A DNA stretch of 32,560 nt from Terriglobia bacterium (GCA_030037755.1 JASHQD010000554.1:1-32560); one strand, 5' to 3'; counted from the stretch's first letter, positions 1 to 8,730 are shown. A program made the numbers and translations. Notes: generated by a model from the letters alone, not told the origin.

Positions 1-276
1 GACATTGTGCCGGGCAGGCCGGAGGAATCGATCCTGGTCCGGCGCATGGAATCGACTGCGCCGAAAATCATGATGCCGGAGATTGCCCGTACCCTGCCGC
101 ACGAGGAAGGGATCGAACTGGTGCGCGCCTGGATTGCGTCGCTGAGCGGAACGTGTGCGGCAGCAAACCCGCCTCAGGCGGCCGCGAATAGAGCGGCGCC
201 AGCCTCGGGCGGCCGCAACTATCTTGGAAACAGTCCAAGCCGTGAGAAGATAGTCGCCTGGAATTCCCGCCGGTAA
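1..276 (+). CDS. C-terminal fragment of a probable c-type cytochrome/dehydrogenase protein
   Basis: The reading frame is open from base 1, so the gene begins outside the window and only its last 91 codons are visible. The first 50 residues resemble the end of a cytochrome c domain: an Arg-Met-rich stretch with 'KIMMPEIARTLPHEEG' followed by 'LVRAWIASL'. This matches the closing segment of exported cytochrome-type proteins in which 'MP' carries the axial Met and a final helix precedes the stop. No CXXCH motif is visible because it would lie upstream. The last 40 residues are Ala/Pro/Gly/Arg-rich, look unlike conserved protein, and are encoded over a 15-bp near-perfect direct repeat (about 175-189 and 202-216), so the native stop may have been lost. 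The ROK kinase starts 30 bp downstream on the same strand. The family assignment rests on a short segment and is moderate. Confidence 0.5.
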   Translation, partial: DIVPGRPEESILVRRMESTAPKIMMPEIARTLPHEEGIELVRAWIASLSGTCAAANPPQAAANRAAPASGGRNYLGNSPSREKIVAWNSRR

Positions 277-306
277 CGCGAGTGGAACGAGGGGGCGAGA
301 ACAAGC

Positions 307-1299
307 ATGGCCAGAAGGGGCACCATTGCGGGCATCGATCTGGGCGGCACCAGCATGAAGGTGCTGATCGTCGATGGCAGAGATTCGATTCTAGGTGAAG
401 CGCGCGCGATCACGCGCCGTTCGCGAAAGCCCGCGGATATCCTCGGCGAAATCGCCGGAACGGTTGACGAGGCGCTGGCGGTAGCCGGTCTGAAGCGGCG
501 CGACCTCGTCGCGGCCAGCATTGGAGCGCCGGGCTCGATCGATCGTCACCGCGGCGTTGTGCACGAAGCGCCGAATCTGGGCTGGAGCGAGTTTCCGCTG
601 GGGCCGCAACTCGAGCGGCGCTTGCGCGTACCCGTGCTCGTCGATAACGACGTGAACGTCGGCACGGTGGGCGAACACGTTCTCGGCGCGGGAGCGGGCG
701 CCGATCATATGGTCGGTATTTTTGTGGGAACCGGAATCGGCGGCGGAATTATTGCGAACGGCCGTCTTTATGAAGGAAGTGTGGGCGGCGCCGGTGAGAT
801 CGGCCACACCGTTGTTCTCGCCGACGGACCTATGTGCAGTTGCGGGCATCGAGGATGCGTGGAGGCGCTGGCCAGCCGATGGGCGATGGAGCGCGACGTC
901 CGGGCGGCGATCAAGGCCGGGCGCAAGAGTATCGTTCTCGACCTGATGAAGAAAAAGGGCAAGCCGCGCATGACCAGCAGCATCATAAACTCGGCCTTGA
1001 AACGGAACGATCGCGTGATGCGCGACGTGCTGAAGCGCGCCCAATACTATCTCGGCATTCTCGCCGCCAACGCGGTGAATCTGCTCGATCCCGAGTGCAT
1101 CGTGATTGGCGGCGGCATCGCCACGCGCCTGGGCGAGCGGTTTGTCGCGCCCATACGCGAAGCGGCCGCCGACTACTTCCTGCGCGACACGGACGCGCAG
1201 CGCATCCGCATTGTTCCGGGCCGGCTGGGCGACGACGCGGGCGCTTTGGGCGCGGTTGTGCTGGCGCGCCAGCGGCTGGGTCGAATGCAGTCCACGTAG
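307..1299 (+). CDS. ROK-family sugar kinase (glucokinase-like)
   Basis: A 330-aa ROK-family protein, expected to phosphorylate glucose or a related hexose with ATP in the cytoplasm. Visible motifs are the N-terminal phosphate-binding 'DLGGTSMK' (residues 11-18), the catalytic Asp in 'VDNDVNV' (D115), the glycine-rich 'GTGIGGG' (141-147), the 'EIGH' sugar-binding motif (164-167), and the ROK zinc site 'CSCGHRGC' (C177, C179, C184 with H167). A second nucleotide-binding stretch is 'IVIGGGIA'. There is no N-terminal DNA-binding domain, so this is a kinase and not a ROK repressor. It is slightly long for the family (usually about 300-320 aa) because of a Lys-rich insertion around residue 210. The ATG is preceded by a purine-rich stretch. 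The exact sugar cannot be read from sequence; N-acetylmannosamine, fructose or glucose remain possible. Confidence 0.93.
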   Translation: MARRGTIAGIDLGGTSMKVLIVDGRDSILGEARAITRRSRKPADILGEIAGTVDEALAVAGLKRRDLVAASIGAPGSIDRHRGVVHEAPNLGWSEFPLGPQLERRLRVPVLVDNDVNVGTVGEHVLGAGAGADHMVGIFVGTGIGGGIIANGRLYEGSVGGAGEIGHTVVLADGPMCSCGHRGCVEALASRWAMERDVRAAIKAGRKSIVLDLMKKKGKPRMTSSIINSALKRNDRVMRDVLKRAQYYLGILAANAVNLLDPECIVIGGGIATRLGERFVAPIREAAADYFLRDTDAQRIRIVPGRLGDDAGALGAVVLARQRLGRMQST

Positions 1300-1363
1300 A
1301 TCACGGCGGGCATTCCGCAACGGCCGATCGACGACTCTCGTGACCGATAAATTGGGGGGATGA

Positions 1364-2665
1364 ATGAAGCGAATCACGGCATCGGTGATCGTATTGGCCT
1401 GCGTCGCGATCTGGCAGACACCGGCGCCGGCCCAGGAACCGGCCCAGCGGGCGGCAATCGTGGCCGTGAAAGCGGGTCATCTGCTCGATGTCAAATCGGG
1501 CGAATACCGCCAGAACCAGGTCATTCTGATCGAACGCGACCACATCAAGACGGTCGGCCCGGCGGCCGACGTTCAGATTCCTGACGGCGCCAAAGTCATT
1601 GATCTCTCGAATCGCACCGTGCTTCCAGGCCTGATCGACTGCCACACGCATCTGACCTTTTCGCCGTTCACGGGCGCCTATCGCGCGCTCAGCATTTCGG
1701 TGCCGCGCGAAGCGCTGCTCGGAGCGCGTAACGCGCGCGTGACGCTGGAAGCGGGCTTCACCACGGTGCGCAACGTCGGCGCGGAGGGATTCGCCGATGT
1801 CGCGCTGCGCGATGCCATCAACGCCGGCGATGTTCCCGGCCCGCGAATGCTGGTGTCGGGACCGCCGCTCAGTATTACCGGCGGACACGCGGACGAAAAT
1901 CTGTTGGCGCCGGAATTCCATTACTCTGCCGGCGGCGTGGCGGATGGCGTGCCCGCGGTCATCGCGAAGGTCCGCGAGGACATCAAGTACGGCGCGGACG
2001 TGATCAAGTTCATGGCGACCGGCGGCGTGCTCTCCGAGGGAGATAATCCGGCGCTGGCGCAGTACAGTCCGGAGGAAATGCGCGCCATCGTTGAGACCGC
2101 GCACGGTCTCGGCCGCAAAGTGGCAGCGCACGCCCACGGCACGCGCGGAATTCACGACGCGGTCGTGGCCGGAGTGGATTCGATCGAGCACGGGAGCTAC
2201 ATCGACGAGGAAGATATCCAGTTGATGAAGCAGCGCGGCACTTATCTTGTGCCCACGCTCTACCTGATGGATTGGTTCATGGAGAACTACCAGAAAATGG
2301 GCCTGACGGAGAACATGCTGGCCAAGGCCCGCGTGGTAATGCCGGCCGCGCGCGAAAACATCGGCCGCGCCTTTCACGAAAATGTGAAGGTCGCCTTCGG
2401 CACCGACGCCGCGGTCTACCCACATGGGCTGAACGCCCACGAATTCCCGGTGATGGTCAAGCTCGGTATGACGCCGCTCGCGGCCATTCAGGCTTCGACG
2501 ATTAACGCCGCCGATCTGCTGGGCTGGACCGATCGCGTCGGCACGCTCGAGCCGGGAAAGTTCGCGGACCTGGTCGCCGTCCAGGGCGATCCGCTCCAGG
2601 ACACGAGCGTCCTCGAACATGTGGATTTCGTGATGAAGGGCGGCGAGGTCGTCAAGGGTCAATAA
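1364..2665 (+). CDS. Exported metal-dependent amidohydrolase (prolidase/imidazolonepropionase-like)
   Basis: A 433-aa amidohydrolase-superfamily enzyme with an N-terminal signal peptide (hydrophobic residues about 4-18, then 'APAQ'), so it acts in the periplasm or outside. The binuclear metal site is complete: 'DCHTH' gives H94 and H96, 'KFMATGG' gives the bridging Lys K215, 'AHAHG' gives H256 and H258, 'SIEHGS' gives H276, and 'FGTDA' gives D348. The small N- and C-terminal beta-sandwich halves are present ('LPGLID', '[10 protein letters not shown]'). Exported members of this branch hydrolyse Xaa-Pro or Xaa-Arg dipeptides or cyclic amides, but the substrate cannot be assigned. The start is supported by a G-rich stretch just before ATG. 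The stop codon overlaps by one base the ATG of a broken hicB-like gene, suggesting former translational coupling. Confidence 0.92.
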   Translation: MKRITASVIVLACVAIWQTPAPAQEPAQRAAIVAVKAGHLLDVKSGEYRQNQVILIERDHIKTVGPAADVQIPDGAKVIDLSNRTVLPGLIDCHTHLTFSPFTGAYRALSISVPREALLGARNARVTLEAGFTTVRNVGAEGFADVALRDAINAGDVPGPRMLVSGPPLSITGGHADENLLAPEFHYSAGGVADGVPAVIAKVREDIKYGADVIKFMATGGVLSEGDNPALAQYSPEEMRAIVETAHGLGRKVAAHAHGTRGIHDAVVAGVDSIEHGSYIDEEDIQLMKQRGTYLVPTLYLMDWFMENYQKMGLTENMLAKARVVMPAARENIGRAFHENVKVAFGTDAAVYPHGLNAHEFPVMVKLGMTPLAAIQASTINAADLLGWTDRVGTLEPGKFADLVAVQGDPLQDTSVLEHVDFVMKGGEVVKGQ

Positions 2666-2881
2666 TGAAAAACTACCTCGTGGTAATCGAAGAAACCGGC
2701 ACCGGATATTCGGCCTATTGTCCGGACCTCGAGGGCTGCGTCTCGACCGGCGCCACGCGGTCTGAAGTCGAACACAATATGCGCGAGGCTATCTAGTTTC
2801 ACCTCGATGATCTGCGCGAGGAAGGCTGCCCTGTACCCGAGCCCCACACCCTATTCGGCGGTCATCGAGGTTCGGGCGTAG
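2665..2881 (+). pseudogene. Decayed HicB-family antitoxin-like gene
   Basis: The first 43 codons give a clear HicB-like N terminus: 'YLVVIEETGTGYSAYCPDL' then 'EGCVSTGATRSEVEHNMREAI'-type residues, the usual degraded RNase-H-like fold. An in-frame TAG at 2794-2796 interrupts it where the family normally has a Glu codon (GAG), so a single base change explains the stop. Translation then resumes with the expected 'FHLDDLREEGCPVPEPHT'. A one-base insertion at about 2851 shifts the frame, and the typical end 'YSAVIEVRA' with a stop at 2879-2881 is readable only in the next frame. Two independent lesions make this a pseudogene. No hicA toxin gene is present on either side, so it was an orphan antitoxin-like or HicB-only gene. 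It starts on the stop codon of the amidohydrolase. Confidence 0.75.
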
Positions 2882-2913
2882 CAAACTCGTCACGCGCTCG
2901 CGAGGACCGCGTC

Positions 2914-5187
2914 TCACATCCCCGGAACGTTGAACGTCCCGCTCAACGGCAGTGTCCTTGACGATCCTCCGACCATGACCTTGTAATCGCCCGGCGCGAG
3001 CTCCCAAGCGCTCTTCTGCTCGTCGAAGATCGACATGTAATGTGGATTGATCTCGAGCGTTACGGTCTTGCTCTCGCCCGGAGCGAGTTCGACCCGTTGC
3101 CACGCCACCAGACGCTTTGGCGGCTCGTTCGCGCTTGCCGGCAGTCCAACATAGACCTCTGCAATCTCGGCGCCAGCACGCGATCCCGTGTTCTTCACCT
3201 CGAAGCTGACGCTGGGCGACGAGCCCTGAGTGACCTTGAGATCGGAGTAGGCATAGGTCGTGTAGGACAGGCCGTAGCCGAACGGGAACAGCACCTGCTT
3301 GTTCTCGGCGTCGTACCACTTGTAGCCGACCTTCACACCTTCGTCATCGTTGATCTCAAACTGGCGGGTATTCATCCGGAATGACGAGCCGGGGAAAGGC
3401 GCTTTCAAATCTCCCGGGCCGGGCGGCGGTTGGGTGGCGAGCGTGGGATGCGGCAGATCGGCTTCCGACTTCGGAAAGGTCAGCGGCAGCTTGGCCGACG
3501 GATTCACGTCGCCGAACAGAATGTCCGCGATGGCCTGAGCGCCGCGAATTCCGGGATACCAGGCCGCAAGAACGGCGCTCACGTTGTCGACCCACGGCAT
3601 GGTGACCGCGCCGCCCGTTTCGAGCACCACGATGGTGTGCGGATTCGCAGCCGCGACGGCGCTTACCAGATCATCCTGCTTCTCCGGCAGCGAGAGGCCG
3701 GAAACATCCCGGCCTTCGCTCGTGTGCTGATTGACGAAGACAATCGCGACGTCGGCGCTCTTGGCGAGATCGGCCGCGCTCGCGGGATCGCTGCCGTCGT
3801 TGTACTGGACCTGCGCGTCGGGCGCCTTGTTGCGGATGGCGCGCAGGGGCGACGACGGATCCCACACCGCGCCGCCAAACTGCTGATTGCCTCCGGCGCG
3901 CGTCACCGCGTTGCCGCCCGGAGCGTCGACTTGCGCAGAGCCGCCGCCCGAGAGCACGCCGACGTCGGCGTGCGATCCGATGACGGCGATCGACTTGATC
4001 CCGGAAGCGCTCAGCGGGAGCTGGCCGTTTGCGTTCTTCAGCAGCACCGTGCCTTCATCCGCGACCTTCTCGGCCACCTCGAGACCGGGATTCGGATCGA
4101 CAGCCGTGCGCGAGAGCGGCCGGTCAAAGAGTCCGACGGCAAATTCGGAGCGCAGAAGGCGATGGACCATGTTATCGACGCGCGACGCCGGCACCTGGCC
4201 GTCCTGAACGGCTTTCTTGAGGGCGTCGCCCAGATACGTGTCCTCGGGCATCTGCATGTCGAGCCCGGCCATCACCGCCTTCACGGTGCTGTGCGTCGCG
4301 CCCCAATCCGAAATCACGAAACCCTGGAATCCGACGTCTTTCTTGAGCACATCGTTCAGCAGCCAGTCGTTCTCGCAGGCGTAGTCGTGGTTCACGAGAT
4401 TGTAGGAGCACATCACCGCGCTCACGCCCGATTCCTTCACTCCGATCTCGAAGGCCAGCAGGTCGCTCTCGCGCATGGCACGCTTGTCGGCAATGATGTC
4501 CACGAAACTGCGGCCGTTTTCGGAATCGTTCATGGCGTAATGCTTGATGTCGCCCATCACGCCTTGCTCCTGCAGCGCTTTCATCTCCGCGCCGACCAGC
4601 GTTCCGGCAAGAATCGGGTCTTCGCCCTTGTATTCGAAGATGCGCCCGTTGCGCGGCTCGCGCGCCAGATCGATGCCGCCGCCGAGCGACATCGTGTAGC
4701 CCTGCTCCCGCAGCTCGGTGCCGATCAGCTTGCCGTACTCACGCGCGATGTCGGTGTTCCAGCTCGAAGCCTCCGATTCACCCGAAGGGAGCACGGTGCA
4801 GTATCGGCCAAAAGCGGAGCCGTGCGTCACGCCCACCGCCGCGTCCGCCATCTGCAAATCGGGAATGCCAAGCCGCGCGATGCCGGGAATGTATCCGGCA
4901 TTGCCGAGCGAGATGGTGGGCGCCTCGACGCCCGGCGCCCTGAAGATCCGCGCGAAACCGGGACCGTGCAGCAGCGACACTTTCTCGTCGAGCGTCATCT
5001 GCGCGATGAGCAGGTCGGCGCGCTCGTCGGGCGTCTTGGACTTGTCCTGCCACGGACCCTTGACGACCGGCGTCTGTCCGGGAAACTGCGCCAGGAACTT
5101 GCCGCCGGTCGGGAGAAGCAGCAGCGCCGACGTCGCGATGGCGATCAGTCTTAATGAACTCCGTGAGCGACGATGCGTAGATCGCAT
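2914..5187 (-). CDS. Exported GH3 beta-glucosidase/beta-glycosidase
   Basis: A 757-aa glycoside hydrolase family 3 enzyme with a long signal peptide (basic residues 1-13, hydrophobic 14-26). The TIM-barrel domain carries the substrate-binding 'REPRNGR' (176-182), 'IKH' (214-216) and the catalytic nucleophile Asp in 'FVISDWG' (D294). The second alpha/beta sandwich domain spans about residues 380-600, and a fibronectin type III-like domain closes the protein after 'FPFGYGLSYT'. Length and order match bacterial BglX-type beta-glucosidases; xylosidase or arabinosidase activity is also found in this family. It should release sugars from oligosaccharides outside the cytoplasm, fitting the ROK kinase and ara operon nearby. 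The start is set by a strong Shine-Dalgarno (AAAAGGAGGA, 7 bp before ATG). It converges with the broken hicB gene. Confidence 0.95.
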   Translation of the reverse strand: MRSTHRRSRSSLRLIAIATSALLLLPTGGKFLAQFPGQTPVVKGPWQDKSKTPDERADLLIAQMTLDEKVSLLHGPGFARIFRAPGVEAPTISLGNAGYIPGIARLGIPDLQMADAAVGVTHGSAFGRYCTVLPSGESEASSWNTDIAREYGKLIGTELREQGYTMSLGGGIDLAREPRNGRIFEYKGEDPILAGTLVGAEMKALQEQGVMGDIKHYAMNDSENGRSFVDIIADKRAMRESDLLAFEIGVKESGVSAVMCSYNLVNHDYACENDWLLNDVLKKDVGFQGFVISDWGATHSTVKAVMAGLDMQMPEDTYLGDALKKAVQDGQVPASRVDNMVHRLLRSEFAVGLFDRPLSRTAVDPNPGLEVAEKVADEGTVLLKNANGQLPLSASGIKSIAVIGSHADVGVLSGGGSAQVDAPGGNAVTRAGGNQQFGGAVWDPSSPLRAIRNKAPDAQVQYNDGSDPASAADLAKSADVAIVFVNQHTSEGRDVSGLSLPEKQDDLVSAVAAANPHTIVVLETGGAVTMPWVDNVSAVLAAWYPGIRGAQAIADILFGDVNPSAKLPLTFPKSEADLPHPTLATQPPPGPGDLKAPFPGSSFRMNTRQFEINDDEGVKVGYKWYDAENKQVLFPFGYGLSYTTYAYSDLKVTQGSSPSVSFEVKNTGSRAGAEIAEVYVGLPASANEPPKRLVAWQRVELAPGESKTVTLEINPHYMSIFDEQKSAWELAPGDYKVMVGGSSRTLPLSGTFNVPGM

Positions 5188-5290
5188 GGGTGAGTCCTCC
5201 TTTTTCCGCGAGCGTAGGTTTGAGGGGTAGATTACCTGATTTAGTCCCTGGACTGAAGTGACCTACGACACCTCCAGCCTGAGATGTGGC

Positions 5291-5560
5291 TCACATATTG
5301 ATCTGCTGATTCGTGTGCCGCCGGAGATACCAGCAAGGCCTGTAGCCGAGATGCGGGAAAATCGATCGCACGCAGGTTTCGGCCTGCGGCGGCTGGAAGT
5401 AATAGTCAGGTTTGCCGTCCTTCTTCATCACCGAGAGCGTAGTCGTTACCGTGACCGAACCGAAGGGATTGTGTCCGGGAATCCGCAAGCGGACCGAAGC
5501 GTAGTCGCCAATGTAGAGAACTGCGAAGAGTACCAGCAGGACGAGGACGATGCGCTTCAT
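5291..5560 (-). CDS. Small membrane-anchored protein of unknown function
   Basis: An 89-aa protein. Residues 3-20 are a single hydrophobic segment ('IVLVLLVLFAVLYIGDY'), either an uncleaved anchor or a signal peptide without an obvious cleavage site. The remainder is a short soluble domain with 'RIPGHNPFGSVTV' and two Cys residues (in 'AETCVRSIF' and 'RPCWYL') that could form a disulfide outside the membrane. The start codon overlaps the stop of the upstream CDF exporter by 4 bp (ATGA), so the two are translationally coupled and form an operon. I do not recognise a named family. An accessory role to the metal exporter is only an inference from coupling. Confidence 0.75.
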   Translation of the reverse strand: MKRIVLVLLVLFAVLYIGDYASVRLRIPGHNPFGSVTVTTTLSVMKKDGKPDYYFQPPQAETCVRSIFPHLGYRPCWYLRRHTNQQINM

Positions 5561-7032
5561 ACCGGCTTCGTGCGCTCCTGACGTGGGCTCGATTCTTGTT
5601 CACGCTGCGATTCCCGCGGTTCGGCGTGGATGCTCACCTTGAAGATCTGCGGAAAAGCCTGCCGGAAGCGAAACTCGAGTTCCTCGGTGATAGCGTGAAC
5701 GCGCGCCACCGGCAAGTCAGGTTCGACCGTGCAGTGCATGGCCACGTAGACATTCGATCCCACCTCGTGCGCCTCGAGCGAATGGCAATCGAGCAGCCCG
5801 GGCGTATCGCGCGCGATGCGCATGAGCCGTTTCTCCAGATCCGAAGTTGCGATCTTGGCTTCGGCTGCCGGCTCCACCCGATCGAGCAACGGTTCGATGT
5901 GGACATTGACTTCGCTCACTTCACCGATCTCGCCTTCGATTGCCGATTCGAGCTCCGTTGCGCGATCGTGCGCCGCCTGCAGCGTGAGCGACGGGTCCAC
6001 CTCCAGGTCAAGGTTCACCCGCACACGGCCTTTGACCTCATACGCGGTCACGTCGTGAACTTTGAAGTTGTACCGGTTCGCGACGGCCCGCACGCGCGCG
6101 ACGGTGTCCTGGGCGGCGGGCGGCTGAGGTGTGGCGTGGATCACCACGTCGGCTGTGGGGAACAATTCGCGCACCTTCAATTCCACGCTTTCCACCATCG
6201 TCTGCGCGTGCTCGAACGGGATATCGCCCGGGAGCGTAAGGCGCAGATCCACAAAAAGCTGCTGGCCGCTTTGCCGCACGCGGATGCGCTCGGGGATCAG
6301 GACGCCCGGCACTTCGCTCACGCTGGCGGCGATGCGCGCTGAGGTGCCTTCGGGCGCCGCGTCCACCAGGGTGTCAACCGTGCGACGGCCGAGCTGTAAG
6401 CTGATGTAGAGCGTGATGCCCGCCACGACGAGCGCCGCGACCGGATCGGCGCGCTCGAGCAGCGGCACGTGCTCCTCGCGGGCGACCAGCACAAATGCGA
6501 GGCCGAGGATGACTGCAAGCGAGCTCCAGACGTCCATCGAGAAATGCAGCGCGTCCGCTTCGAGCGCCGGGCTCTGATATTTGCGCGCCACGCGGAACAG
6601 GGCTCGGGATCGCACGCTGTCGAGAATCGCCGAGATGACCATCACCGCGAACGCCCACGCGCTCGGTTCCACGTGAACGGCATGAAAAAAGAGCCGCCGG
6701 ACAGCTTCCAGTACGATCCCGGCGCAGGCAGCCAGCAGCAGACCCGTCTCAATAAACGCGGCCAGAGACTCCACTTTGCCGTGTCCGAAGGGATGCTCGC
6801 GGTCGGCAGGCCGGTCTGAAACTCGGACGGAGAAGTAGGTGACGCCCGCAGCAACCAGGTCGAGCGCCGAGTGCGCTGCCTCCGACAGAATTCCAAGACT
6901 GCCTGTGACCACGCCGATCACAACCTTCAGTACGACCAGCAGCGTGGCTGTCAGAACAGAAGCCAGCGCTACCGATTGCTTCTCGGCCGCCGGAACGCGT
7001 TCAGCGGGCGGAGCCTGGAGGGAGGGAAGCAT
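5557..7032 (-). CDS. Cation diffusion facilitator (Zn/divalent metal exporter) with three C-terminal domains
   Basis: A CDF-family proton-coupled exporter of divalent cations in the inner membrane. Six membrane segments lie in about residues 20-215. The transport site is formed by 'HSALD' in TM2 and 'HFSMD' in TM5, an HxxxD/HxxxD arrangement typical of Zn-selecting members. 'EHPFGHGK' is the conserved loop after TM2. The cytoplasmic part is unusual: three successive copies of the ferredoxin-like dimerisation domain, roughly residues 220-300, 310-390 and 400-480, each ending in a 'V.IHAEP/VHIEP' strand, whereas most CDFs have one. The ATG at 7032 is chosen over a TTG six codons earlier because ATG is the usual start; neither has a clear Shine-Dalgarno. 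The downstream small membrane protein overlaps by 4 bp. Confidence 0.92.
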   Translation of the reverse strand: MLPSLQAPPAERVPAAEKQSVALASVLTATLLVVLKVVIGVVTGSLGILSEAAHSALDLVAAGVTYFSVRVSDRPADREHPFGHGKVESLAAFIETGLLLAACAGIVLEAVRRLFFHAVHVEPSAWAFAVMVISAILDSVRSRALFRVARKYQSPALEADALHFSMDVWSSLAVILGLAFVLVAREEHVPLLERADPVAALVVAGITLYISLQLGRRTVDTLVDAAPEGTSARIAASVSEVPGVLIPERIRVRQSGQQLFVDLRLTLPGDIPFEHAQTMVESVELKVRELFPTADVVIHATPQPPAAQDTVARVRAVANRYNFKVHDVTAYEVKGRVRVNLDLEVDPSLTLQAAHDRATELESAIEGEIGEVSEVNVHIEPLLDRVEPAAEAKIATSDLEKRLMRIARDTPGLLDCHSLEAHEVGSNVYVAMHCTVEPDLPVARVHAITEELEFRFRQAFPQIFKVSIHAEPRESQREQESSPRQERTKPV

Positions 7033-7109
7033 GGTTCGATTATGGGACAAACTGGCGTAGTCGCAAGTCTATTGCTAATCGGATGATCGAACCATCGGGT
7101 CATTGCGCC

Positions 7110-7136
7110 ATTGAGTCAATGATTCATTGACTCAAT
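7110..7136. repeat. 27-bp perfect inverted repeat at the end of the TPR gene
   Basis: Two perfect 13-bp arms (attgagtcaatga and its complement) are separated by one base. The element lies between the CDF gene and the TPR gene and overlaps the TPR stop codon at 7132-7134. Further partial copies of 'caatga/tcattg' flank it. It lacks a clean T-run on either strand, so a palindromic repeat is more likely than a standard terminator, although a bidirectional mRNA-end hairpin is possible. Confidence 0.6.
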
Positions 7137-7449
7137 CATTCAATGATCCGAGCGCGTCCATCAACTCATCGTGCGCATGCCTTTGGCCCAGGCGCGCTGT
7201 CACCTCGATCCCCTTGCTGAGCACCTGGCGCGCTTCCTCGGTGCGACCCTGATTGGCGAGCAGCGTTCCGGCCTGGTAATAGGATGCCGAGTAATCGGGA
7301 TGATGTTCCAGGAGGTATCGGAAGTGTTCCCAGGCCTCGTCCGGATGCCCTCCCCGTACGAGTTCCAACGCCAGAGCGTAGCGCGCAAAGGTATCGTCAG
7401 GCTTCGTGGCCAGCGAGTCGCGCAGAAATTGGACGCGTTCATTTTGCAT
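7132..7449 (-). CDS. Small tetratricopeptide-repeat protein
   Basis: A 105-aa protein built of TPR-type helices. Visible repeats are 'DDTFARYALALELVRGG' followed by 'DEAWEHFRYLLEHHPDY' and 'SASYYQAGTLLANQGRT' followed by 'EEARQVLSKGIEV', with the canonical Ala/Gly/Tyr/Pro spacing of about 34 residues. There is no signal peptide, so it is cytoplasmic, probably a protein-binding adaptor. The internal ATG at 7449 ('MQNERVQFL') is chosen over an upstream candidate at 7491, because residues before it look like non-coding translation and similar proteins begin with this helix. It is divergent from the thioesterase gene. The partner is unknown. Confidence 0.8.
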   Translation of the reverse strand: MQNERVQFLRDSLATKPDDTFARYALALELVRGGHPDEAWEHFRYLLEHHPDYSASYYQAGTLLANQGRTEEARQVLSKGIEVTARLGQRHAHDELMDALGSLND

Positions 7450-7604
7450 ACAGTGCCCTGAATCCTGAAGCCGGCCGATATCGGATCGCATGACCCGCTT
7501 GACCCGTTGAATCGGGTTGCAAGGGTTGCGGCCAGTCGAATACTATAGGCCGCTGGCCCCCAAGAAGCAAAATCCAATTCAATCGGCCAGTGATTCGAAT
7601 CGAC

Positions 7605-8123
7605 ATGGCGCGAACGAAGACGCAGCACGTCGCGGGACGAACGCCGGCCGAGACTCGGGCCGAGATGGTGCAGGTGGTGCTCCCGAACGACGCCAATCCG
7701 TTGGGGAACATCTTGGGCGGCACCGTGATGCACCTGATCGACATCGCCGGCGCCATCGCAGCGCACCGGCACGCGCGCAGCTACGTGGTGACCGCTTCGG
7801 TGGATAACGTTGATTTCACGCGGCCGATTCGCGTGGGCCAGGTGATCATGCTCCGCTCGGAAGTCACGCGCGCTTTTCACACCTCGATGGAAGTCGAGGT
7901 GAAGGTCTATCTCGAGGATTACGTCCGCGGCGAGCGCTGCCTGACGAGTTCGGCGTTCGTGACCTACGTCGCGGTGGACTCGGATTTGACGCCGATTCCC
8001 GTGCCGCCAGTGATCGTCCGCACCGCCGAGGAGAAGCGCCGCTATCGCGAGGCATTAGGACGGCGAAAGCGGCGCCTTGCGTTTGCGGCGCAGTCGCGCC
8101 TCCGTTGTGAAGAGGAAAAGTAA
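7605..8123 (+). CDS. Acyl-CoA thioesterase, hotdog fold (YciA/BACH-like)
   Basis: A 172-aa single hotdog-domain thioesterase that hydrolyses acyl-CoA to free acid and CoA in the cytoplasm. The signature 'NPLGNILGGTVMHLIDIAG' (about residues 30-48) contains the conserved Asn, Gly-Gly and Asp of the BACH/YciA active site. It is followed by 'VDNVDFTRPIRVGQVI', the second conserved strand, and 'TSSAFVTYVAVD'. The C terminus is a short basic tail ('RRKRRLAFAAQ'). The ATG at 7605 was preferred, but a GTG five codons upstream (7590) is equally open and neither has a strong ribosome-binding site. It is followed after 212 bp by the Rid gene on the same strand. Substrate chain length cannot be predicted. 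Confidence 0.88.
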   Translation: MARTKTQHVAGRTPAETRAEMVQVVLPNDANPLGNILGGTVMHLIDIAGAIAAHRHARSYVVTASVDNVDFTRPIRVGQVIMLRSEVTRAFHTSMEVEVKVYLEDYVRGERCLTSSAFVTYVAVDSDLTPIPVPPVIVRTAEEKRRYREALGRRKRRLAFAAQSRLRCEEEK

Positions 8124-8335
8124 CAGCGGCAAGCGCCCTGGAGGCGGATCGCGATAAATCTGTGCGCTGGAATTCCCTGGCGCCGCGCTATAATGGCCCT
8201 AGGCGGTTTGTCCATAAGCATTTCAGACCAGAAGTCCGGGCGGATGCCGTCCGCCGAACTCCGGTTAGCACCGCCAATTTCAGCACCAACATAACCGATT
8301 TGTGACACCAGCGGGGTTCGCACAAGGAGAGTTCT

Positions 8336-8725
8336 ATGAAGACCAAGCGCACGAAGATTTTCAGTGGCACACCCTGGGAGCCGATGGCGGGCTATGCGCG
8401 CGCCGTGCAGGCCGGCGACAGCGTCTATATCTCCGGCACCACCGGCACCGATCCTTCGGGCAAAGTGCTGAATCCCGGCGATGCGGGCGGACAGACCACG
8501 CAGGCAATCCGCAACATCGAAAACGCCCTGAAGCGCCTGGGTCTTGGTCTCGATCATGTGGTGCGAACCCGCGTTTATCTGACGCAAATGGACAAATGGG
8601 AGGAAGTAGCCAAGGTGCACGGGCAGTTCTTCGGCGAGATCCATCCTGCCTGTTCTCTCGTCGGCGTGACACGGCTCGTGGATCCCGAGATGATCGTGGA
8701 AATCGAGGCGGAAGCCGTCTTGTAG
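8336..8725 (+). CDS. Rid-family (YjgF/YER057c/UK114) protein lacking the catalytic Arg
   Basis: A 129-aa Rid-family protein with the expected fold markers: 'AVQAGDSVYISGTTGTD' at the N-terminal half, 'VVRTRVYLTQMDKWEEV' in the middle and 'MIVEIEAEAVL' at the end. True RidA enzymes deaminate reactive enamines/imines such as 2-aminoacrylate using an Arg in 'PARS'. Here that position is Cys ('HPACSLV', C106), so the deaminase reaction is probably absent and the protein belongs to one of the Rid subfamilies without the Arg, whose roles are less clear. The start is well supported by AAGGAG six bases upstream of ATG. The next gene on the same strand is a PLP-fold enzyme, a common neighbour for Rid proteins. 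They are separated by 211 bp of repeats, so operon membership is uncertain. Confidence 0.93.
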   Translation: MKTKRTKIFSGTPWEPMAGYARAVQAGDSVYISGTTGTDPSGKVLNPGDAGGQTTQAIRNIENALKRLGLGLDHVVRTRVYLTQMDKWEEVAKVHGQFFGEIHPACSLVGVTRLVDPEMIVEIEAEAVL

Positions 8726-8730
8726 GTGTC

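Noticed and set aside
211-260. Nested hairpins in the end of the first gene as a terminator
   Set aside because: Stems of 6-8 bp exist (cttgga/tccaag and actatctt/aagatagt) but they lie inside the open frame and have no T-run.
2600-3000. Complete HicAB toxin-antitoxin system
   Set aside because: No hicA frame was found on either side and the hicB-like gene is broken twice.
3430-5154. Long plus-strand frame (574 codons) opposite the GH3 gene
   Set aside because: The GH3 frame has all family motifs and a signal peptide; the opposite frame is Arg/His-rich and only open because of high GC.
7086-7140. Rho-independent terminator between the CDF and TPR genes
   Set aside because: The inverted repeat is strong but has a one-base loop and no T-run on either strand.
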